From an uncultured Bacteroidota bacterium (GTDB lineage Bacteria; Bacteroidota; Bacteroidia; Bacteroidales; SZUA-534), in the NCBI GenBank assembly GCA_937885735.1, contig CALABN010000259.1, positions 1 to 24,142 on the forward strand: DNA of 24,142 bases, in the 5' to 3' direction. Shown here one piece after another: positions 19,396 to 24,142 of the stretch. Under the pieces are notes generated by a model that saw nothing but the letters and a program-made list of their open reading frames with translations, had not been told where the DNA came from and made no database searches. Position numbers and translations under genes: made by a program. Numbering within the stretch: the first letter of the stretch is position 1; each line of letters begins with the position of its first letter.

Positions 19396-20343
19396 TTATT
19401 CCATTTGCCCTTCTATTCTCTCAATCAATATTTGCCTATATTTTTCTTTCAAATCGGCATTTAGGAATGAATTGTCAATCGTGTCAAGCAGTTTTGGCAA
19501 CAGGCGAATGTATTTTCTCTTCATTTTGACAAAAATGGCAGGCAATATGCCACTTGCTTCAAATGCTTTTTCGAAGTCTATGTCTTTTATCTTTTTCTTT
19601 TTGCCGTTTAATGTCAGAGCCAATTGTTCGTCATCTGCAGTGTTTGCAATGGTGGCATTGAGCATGTCGTATGCAGGTGCCAGGCGGTAGTCGTTAAAAG
19701 GGCAATAGAGCGAAAAGTTCTTGAGATGCATGTCGTTGTTGCCTGTAATCCATGAAAAATAGACCATTTCAAGGTAGTCGGTGACGTCCAGTTGAGGTGT
19801 TGACGAATATCGCCTTATCGCTTTTGCTATCTGCTCGTATGAACTTTTGTATTTGTGCTCTGTCTGCCGTTCAGTCAATTGGCACATGTCTTCCATTGCG
19901 ATTTTTTCCCCTCTTGGGGTGCGGTCAATTCTGCGTGTAATATAACCTAGGGAGCCATCCTTCATCTTTATAAGGCTGTGAGGAACAACCTTTATTTTGG
20001 CAATTTCGGCCATATGCATTGTCAAGTCTTCATTTTCGGGGAGTTGCTCGTACCTCTCACTTTGTGGCTTAAATATGTAGTCGCCCCATAACCCTACAAT
20101 TGTGAGTCTCTCGTTATTCTTGTTCTTGTCAAGATGCAATGATAACTTGGCCTGAACACCAGTTAATGTGGTTTGCGACTGTATTATCTGACGGGCAAGC
20201 GCCCCCATTTCGTTTTTCGAGTAGTCAAGGATAGGTGCAGACTGTGTGCCAAAGAATTTCTTGACACACACCTTGTGATAGTCAATTTCGCCATTCTCCA
20301 ACTCTTTGTAACAATAAAGGCATCTACTCATCTGCGTTGTCAT
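19396..20343 (-). CDS. hipT: HipT-like Ser/Thr kinase toxin (split HipA)
   Basis: A 315-aa kinase of the HipA fold without the usual N-terminal subdomain 1, which is encoded separately by the gene before it. Such kinases inactivate tRNA synthetases by phosphorylation and cause dormancy. Numbered from 20343: the N-terminal Cys cluster CLYCYKEL...HKVC (8-26) common in Bacteroidetes homologues; Gly-rich loop TTLTGVQAK (58-66); ATP-binding Lys92 in YIFKP; catalytic Asp204 in TGNNDMHLKN; metal-binding Asp226 in AYDML. All catalytic positions are present. Thr59 and Thr61 occupy the place of the two Ser of the HipT 'SIS' loop. The Met at 20331 (MSRCLYC) may be the real start; either way it overlaps hipS. 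The target is unknown. Confidence 0.9.
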   Translation of the reverse strand: MTTQMSRCLYCYKELENGEIDYHKVCVKKFFGTQSAPILDYSKNEMGALARQIIQSQTTLTGVQAKLSLHLDKNKNNERLTIVGLWGDYIFKPQSERYEQLPENEDLTMHMAEIAKIKVVPHSLIKMKDGSLGYITRRIDRTPRGEKIAMEDMCQLTERQTEHKYKSSYEQIAKAIRRYSSTPQLDVTDYLEMVYFSWITGNNDMHLKNFSLYCPFNDYRLAPAYDMLNATIANTADDEQLALTLNGKKKKIKDIDFEKAFEASGILPAIFVKMKRKYIRLLPKLLDTIDNSFLNADLKEKYRQILIERIEGQME

Positions 20344-20656
20344 TTAATGGTTCGACACTTACAGCGCCTATGCAGTCCTTGCAACACAATAACAATAGTG
20401 AAAATCTGTCCAACTCGCTTATGTCTGTATTTTTTAGCGCCACATCCAATAGCCAGCCCTCAGGTATCAAGCCGTCAAAGAAAGGGAACAGCACTCGCGA
20501 TTTGTATGTCTGACTAGAAATGGGCATAGTAAGGCTTATGGCTCTGGCATCTTGACGGGTTAGATACTCCTCGAGGTACTGATATTCATAGCCTTCGTCG
20601 GTTTCACTTAGATAGCCTGCAGGGATGTCTTTGTATCTAATCAATGCCTTTCTCAT
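20324..20656 (-). CDS. hipS: HipS-like small antitoxin (HipA N-subdomain 1)
   Basis: A 110-aa protein matching the N-terminal subdomain that is fused to the kinase in classical HipA: an N-terminal strand with AGYLSE, then SLTMPISSQTY and the conserved RVLFPFFDGLIPEGW. In E. coli HipBST the separate HipS neutralises HipT using a Trp placed in the kinase active site; Trp68 in the PEGW motif here is the likely equivalent, an inference from motif position. The C-terminal part (DRFSLLLLCCKDCIGAVSVEP) is the usual ending of this subdomain. It overlaps hipB by 4 bp and hipT by 8-20 bp. All three genes form one coupled operon. Confidence 0.88.
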   Translation of the reverse strand: MRKALIRYKDIPAGYLSETDEGYEYQYLEEYLTRQDARAISLTMPISSQTYKSRVLFPFFDGLIPEGWLLDVALKNTDISELDRFSLLLLCCKDCIGAVSVEPLNDNADE

Positions 20657-20865
20657 AACTTGCTGTTTTTCTTTTGTGGCACTATCTCGTAATCAAAAAG
20701 TGCAAATACTTGTGCCACTTTGTCTAACCGCACTGTAGCTTTCCCTTGTTCAAGTTCGCGCACAAAATTTAGCCCTACGCCCGATTTCATTGCCAAATCT
20801 ACTTGCGTAAGATTGTGCTCCTTGCGAAGGGCCTTCAATGTTGCTGAAATAGTATTTCTTGTCAT
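20653..20865 (-). CDS. hipB: HipB-like XRE-family DNA-binding antitoxin component
   Basis: A 70-aa protein, almost wholly one helix-turn-helix domain (ALRKEHNLTQVDLAMKSGVG, then NFVRELEQGKATVRLDKV and a short tail), of the Y4mF/HipB type. In HipBST it binds the operon promoter and HipT and helps repression. The start at 20865 (MTRNTISATLK) is preferred; an in-frame ATG at 20898 would add 11 unrelated residues and would overlap the promoter box. It ends with a 4-bp overlap into hipS. Two near-identical 14-bp inverted sites flank its promoter (separate entry) and could be its operators. Confidence 0.88.
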   Translation of the reverse strand: MTRNTISATLKALRKEHNLTQVDLAMKSGVGLNFVRELEQGKATVRLDKVAQVFALFDYEIVPQKKNSKL

Positions 20866-20969
20866 ATTACATTCTTTCGGATGCAAATATATGTGCAATT
20901 ATTTAAATTACATCATATCTAATGTGATTTTTGATTTTATCTATATCATTATATTCGAAAGGATGTAAT
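20866..20969 (-). promoter_or_regulatory. hipB promoter box with flanking inverted sites
   Basis: Minus-strand TATATTTG (20884-20891) fits TAnnTTTG, 18 bp before the hipB ATG at 20865. It is flanked by ATTACATTCTTTCG (20866-20879) and CGAAAGGATGTAAT (20956-20969), inverted copies of each other at 13 of 14 positions. The left arm touches the hipB ATG, so a protein bound there would block transcription and translation. The -7 box spans the left edge of repeat copy 2; at the other copy the same place reads TATAAATG and the left arm is absent. Confidence 0.5.
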
Positions 20970-21243
20970 TTTGTCGGAAACAATTTTCAAAATCTGCCTA
21001 TCAATTCAATCATTCTATTTGTGAAGTGGGGTTGGTGCGCTTCGGTGGATTAATTTCATATTTGTTCTTATTTTTTTTTATCCCATTGGTTACATTATTG
21101 TTTATTCTCAATTGCTTTTTTTTTGACCAACGCGAACACTGCAATACATCTAATGATGATTAGTCTCAATAGCGTCAATGGCAATGTATATTCCAAAGTG
21201 GACTTTAAAGAGTATTCGTTTAAGATAAAAAATTACTTATGCA
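20899..21243. other. Noncoding AT-rich region between capA-like copy 2 and hipB
   Basis: This is the noncoding left part of repeat copy 2. It lies downstream of the second capA-like gene and upstream of hipB, and holds the right arm of the hipB inverted sites (20956-20969) and several T-runs near 21070 and 21115. The T-runs have no convincing stem, so read-through from the capA-like gene into hipBST is possible. No gene is supported. Confidence 0.5.
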
Positions 21244-22119
21244 TTATTTATGCATTGGCCTGTAGTGTAATATTTTTAACTCGTGTAAAGATGTCTTTAA
21301 ATCTCCGTTTTTGAGTGTGATTTCAAGTAGAGACGACTTGAATCCCGCCATTTTGTTCTGGTCAAAGATTAAATTTCCAAGACTATAGTACACTGCGCAG
21401 TTGCCCAAACATATAGTGTCTTGCACGACGTGGGGGTGGTGCCCGACTACAACATCTGCACCAGCACTTGCAAGCAACTTTGCAATCGCCTCCTGGCTCT
21501 GGTTGTGGGTGGTTTCATGTTCGTTGCCCCAATGCAAGATGACGACGGTCTTCGCCTCTACGTTAATTGTCTTATATCCTTCTATGGCTTTTATCAATTG
21601 TGATTTTATGGATAGGCTATTCCCTAACAAGTTTGCATTGAATAGTACAATTTTATTTTGGCCTTTCACGATTTTGGTTGGAGTGAATGGATCTGGATTG
21701 ACCACTACTATTCCTGCGCGAGATAGCGATTCTAGCGTCTGTTTGTATCCCAATTCACCTTGGTCTCGGGTATGGTTGTTTTCCAAGCATGCATGAGTTA
21801 CGCCAATTTTCAGTAGGCTATCGGCGAGGAATGGTGAAGCTATAAATTGAAACTGCTTCCTTTGTGGAATAAGTGTGTCAGTCAGCGGACACTCTAAATT
21901 AATGATTGTTGCGTCCGCCGACTTGATGTCGTCACGGATTCCGTTGAAAAGGTAATTTACGCCATGCCTATCAATAACTCTTCCAATTCCGCGGTCGAGC
22001 ATTACATCGCCACCGATGAGGATTTTCAACTCTTCATCAGCATGCGATGTGCAAGATGTCGCCAACACGGTGATGAAAGCGACAGTTATAATCGATATAT
22101 TTTTCACTAAAAGAACCAC
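21244..22119 (-). CDS. CapA-like metallophosphatase-fold lipoprotein, copy 2
   Basis: The 291-aa product is identical to that at 14519-15394: lipobox LATSC, GGDVMLDRG, NNHTRDQG, GHHPHVVQD and YSLGNLIFDQ. Here it follows the truncated, fused DUF3160 frame (13-bp overlap) and is followed leftward by hipBST. If the region is real, dosage of this protein is doubled, and this copy is expressed from whatever drives the HTH fusion. If the region is an assembly artefact, it is the same gene read twice. Confidence 0.8.
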   Translation of the reverse strand: MVLLVKNISIITVAFITVLATSCTSHADEELKILIGGDVMLDRGIGRVIDRHGVNYLFNGIRDDIKSADATIINLECPLTDTLIPQRKQFQFIASPFLADSLLKIGVTHACLENNHTRDQGELGYKQTLESLSRAGIVVVNPDPFTPTKIVKGQNKIVLFNANLLGNSLSIKSQLIKAIEGYKTINVEAKTVVILHWGNEHETTHNQSQEAIAKLLASAGADVVVGHHPHVVQDTICLGNCAVYYSLGNLIFDQNKMAGFKSSLLEITLKNGDLKTSLHELKILHYRPMHK

Positions 22120-23732
22120 CCTTCGTCTTCTTCAGAATTTGCTTCCTCTTCCCATTCCCAGCCTCTTGAACTTCTATCTCCCACATTCTGATTTATTTTT
22201 ACTCTATCATTTTCTTTGAGAATAAGCGGTTCCATCCATTTTTGACGGCCTATGCCGTAATTTTCATTCAGCATTTTTCTCCAATCGTCATCATTAAGTC
22301 TCTCATTAAAGACAGACAAGCGATAGTCATAGACGGCCCCTTCCGTCATATAGATATGACCATTATTCTCTACCAAAACATAGATGCTATTTACAAGTCC
22401 AAGACCGGTGTGAAGAATACCGTTGTCAGGAGCTCCCTCTATCTGTCTCGTGTATATATCTGCAACTTTTGCAATGTCAGTATTGTTGATTCTACTTCTA
22501 TCATTGAAAAATAATAAATTAAAGAAATGTTCGTATTCTTCACCAGCTCTAAAATGAACATTCAAAGGTCTGTTTTCCAACTCAGCTCTTGTGATTTCTA
22601 GATATTCTTCAGCTTTTGCAAGAAGCCATCTATTTTCGTAATCGGTTTTAACTCCGTTCTCTTCAAAAACCTTTTTTGTTTGGTTGAGTAGTTCGATTGA
22701 TTTCTCCCAAAACTCAAGATTCGGCTCTACAATATCTGAATAGTTGTCCGGGTCAGGCATATATACTATGACGTCTCCGCCTTCTCCACCTTCGGAGCCA
22801 GAAGGTTGTTCTGCATACAATATTGTGGTATGTTTAAGTTCCGCCCATGAAGCTAATGCAGTGTTTGTGTTTTTCATATGCCATGCTTCAGTTTTCATAT
22901 AGTCGGGCTTTGCATATTTGTTCTGTATAGAGACAAGAGCCTCTATGTTCTTGTTATATATCGTCTTGTTAAAATCATGGTAGTTCTTGAATTTCGCCTT
23001 CATTTTTGCACTTGAGGTTCCATAGTCGGCCCATTTTGTTGCCCCTGAATCTGTTTCATTCAATAGTTTTTCAGCTACTGTGTTCCCGAAAGCATTCAAT
23101 ATGTCAAGTCCGTCAGGGAAAGGTCTGCTACTTTCTGCTTCAATGTCGCACATCCACATCAAAACTTCTGCATCTGGAGTATATCGTTGTGGCATGAAAT
23201 TTACTTCAGCTATAGGATTTTTTTCTAGTCTGTCGAATATTCTGTTGCATCTTTTGTTTTCATTTTCCAGGTATTCTCTTATAGATGCTAGTTTATTATG
23301 GTCTTTAAGGTCAGCATCGCTTTTGATGCCAAAATCAGTTCCAAGTTTGCCGGCAAGATCCATCATGGAACAGTTGTCAAACTCTCCAATCAAATATGTA
23401 AGTAGGTTGTTTACTTTATTCATATTGTCTTTCATTGCCTGGAGCATGAGTTCCACATTATGCAATTGATCATCACTAAAACCAGACAAAATATCATATA
23501 TTTTCTGAAATCTTGGACAAACCTCACTCTCTTCAAAAAAACTGTCCATAGATACACCAAGAGCTTTACACAAAGCATATCCATCATCCATGCGTGGATA
23601 AAGCCCCCTTTTATACCATCCATAATACTTATCTACAGATGCCTGAGACTCACCATATGCCGATTTTGCTACGGCCTCTATTGTGGTATTTTTCTCCTTT
23701 ACAAGTTCTTTGACTTTATCAAAAAAATCCAT
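22107..23732 (-). pseudogene. HTH regulator fused in frame to the 3' half of the DUF3160 gene
   Basis: A 541-codon open frame made of two unrelated parts. Codons 1-99 (23732 down to 23436) form a small regulator: an XRE-like HTH (TIEAVAKSAYGESQASV, then DKYYGWYKRGLYPRMDD and GYALCKALGVSMDSFFEE) with a helical tail ending LHNVELMLQAM. From Met100 the sequence is identical to the DUF3160 lipoprotein from Met430. The fusion lacks the signal peptide, lipobox, YARHG domain and first half of DUF3160, so the DUF3160 part would be stranded in the cytoplasm and is probably non-functional. The regulator has a GAGGAAG Shine-Dalgarno 8 nt before its ATG, unlike the other genes here. It is either a true rearrangement or a chimeric contig join. 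Confidence 0.75.
23436..23732 (-). CDS. Small HTH (XRE/CI-like) regulator, N-terminal part of the fusion
   Basis: These 99 codons look like an almost complete repressor of the usual 100-110 aa size: an HTH in residues 15-65, where GWYKRGLYPRMDDGYALCKALGV resembles the recognition helix and following helices of XRE proteins, then an acidic helical tail. The strong Shine-Dalgarno (23741-23747 on the complement) and the divergent promoter with a palindrome 100 bp upstream fit an autoregulated phage- or island-type repressor. The phylum of origin cannot be named from this alone, but the ribosome-binding site and the sigma70-type promoter argue against the Bacteroidales backbone. Confidence 0.7.
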
Positions 23733-23793
23733 ATTCTAAACTTCCTCATCTAATAATTAAACTGCGCATCTTTGTTGTAATTTAAAATTGGTT

Positions 23794-23860
23794 TTTTGTC
23801 CAGTTTTAGCATTGACAAAATGGCGTTTACGCCATATATTTAAAGCATGACTGGACGAAA
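23794..23860 (+). promoter_or_regulatory. Sigma70-type promoter with operator palindromes
   Basis: TTGACA (23812-23817) and TATATT (23835-23840) are separated by exactly 17 bp. The spacer contains TGGCGTTTACGCCA (23821-23834), two 6-bp palindromic arms around TT. Outside these, TTTTGTCCAGT (23794-23804) and ACTGGACGAAA (23850-23860) are inverted copies at 10 of 11 positions, and AAACGCC recurs at 23858-23864. It lies between the divergent HTH gene and the rightward frame. This layout is typical of a repressor-controlled promoter; binding by the adjacent HTH protein is inference. Confidence 0.75.
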
Positions 23861-24142
23861 CGCCAATTTTATACGACAGAGTTGCCAGATTATTATATCT
23901 GAAGACGAAAAAAAAGCTATCGATATTAAGATTATTGATATTAGCAAAATTTCTGTTTTAGCTGATTATTTCATTATTGCTGGAGGTTCTAACGATCGTC
24001 AAGTTAAGGCTTTAGCTGATAATGTTGAAGAGCGACTCGGAAAAGAGGGTATTATTGCTAAAAGTTCTGAAGGTTATTCTAATGCTAAATGGATTTTACT
24101 TGATTATCAGGATGTTATTATTCATATTTTTAATCAGGAAGA
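23847..24142 (+). CDS. rsfS: Ribosomal silencing factor RsfS, partial (runs off right edge)
   Basis: About 98 codons of an Iojap/RsfS protein, which binds uL14 and keeps 50S subunits from joining 30S under starvation. Recognisable text: KAIDIKIIDISKISVLADYF, then FIIAGGSNDRQVKALADNVE, GYSNAKWILLDYQDVIIHIF and NQE. The C-terminal YxLExLW block is beyond the edge. The wording is close to Clostridia/Lachnospiraceae RsfS and unlike Bacteroidetes RsfS, and codons are strongly T/A-ending, unlike metH or btu genes. The ATG at 23847 follows an in-frame TAA (23841) and lies only 6 bp after the -10 box, so the mRNA would be leaderless. The first 20 residues (MTGRNANFIRQSCQ) are not RsfS-like and may belong to another gene, with a join near 23890. 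Confidence 0.85.
   Translation, partial: MTGRNANFIRQSCQIIISEDEKKAIDIKIIDISKISVLADYFIIAGGSNDRQVKALADNVEERLGKEGIIAKSSEGYSNAKWILLDYQDVIIHIFNQE

Larger units (their letters stand above)
20888..23435. repeat. 2548-bp direct repeat, copy 2
   Basis: This is the second copy of 14163-16710. The left edge lies in the hipB promoter. The right edge falls exactly at a codon boundary inside the DUF3160 frame, where sequence upstream (in gene direction) changes to an HTH regulator. The repeat start to repeat start distance is 6725 bp, so copy 1 plus the genes between form one full unit and copy 2 is a partial second unit. Confidence 0.97.

Noticed and set aside
14163..23435. A small plasmid carrying hipBST
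   Set aside because: No replication initiator, iterons or mobilisation gene could be found in the 6725-bp unit. The circular form is kept only as a hypothesis under findings.

Overview
The window is mostly one Bacteroidales-type chromosome segment. Evidence: the -7 promoter boxes fit the Bacteroidetes TAnnTTTG pattern, Shine-Dalgarno sequences are nearly absent, the lipoproteins have Bacteroidetes-style lipoboxes, and the vitamin B12 locus carries BtuG, a surface propeller protein typical of the phylum. Both ends look foreign to this backbone.

Left part (1-7704): on the minus strand a B12-dependent methionine synthase (metH, running off the left edge with a DUF1015-like tail fused in frame), a LacX-type aldose 1-epimerase and a GNAT acetyltransferase; then on the plus strand a VapBC-type toxin-antitoxin pair and the two ribosome-assembly GTPases era and der, closed by a strong terminator.

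Middle (7737-14040): a complete cobalamin uptake operon. A cobalamin riboswitch precedes btuB (TonB-dependent receptor), btuG (surface B12-binding lipoprotein), btuF (periplasmic binding lipoprotein), btuC (permease) and btuD (ATPase), tightly packed. B12 is taken from BtuG through BtuB, handed to BtuF and pumped in by BtuCD; the nearby MetH is one likely consumer.

Right part (14163-23435): an AT-richer accessory region, with every gene leftward. In transcription order it holds a split hipB-hipS-hipT toxin-antitoxin system, two small exported proteins of unknown function (237 and 170 aa), an 871-aa lipoprotein with a YARHG-like and a DUF3160 domain, and a CapA-like lipoprotein. A 2548-bp stretch (capA-like gene plus the 3' half of the DUF3160 gene and flanking DNA) occurs twice, apparently without any difference, at 14163-16710 and 20888-23435, so the repeating unit is 6725 bp. 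The second copy of the DUF3160 gene is cut and joined in frame to a small HTH regulator.

Right end (23436-24142): this regulator has a strong Shine-Dalgarno, faces a sigma70-type TTGACA/TATATT promoter with a palindrome in its spacer, and is followed by a partial rsfS whose sequence resembles Clostridia rather than Bacteroidetes. Together with the MetH/DUF1015 join at the other end, this raises the possibility that the contig ends, and perhaps the repeat boundaries, are assembly chimeras. The biologically interesting readings (tandem duplication, 6.7-kb circular form, gene fusion) should be judged against that alternative.
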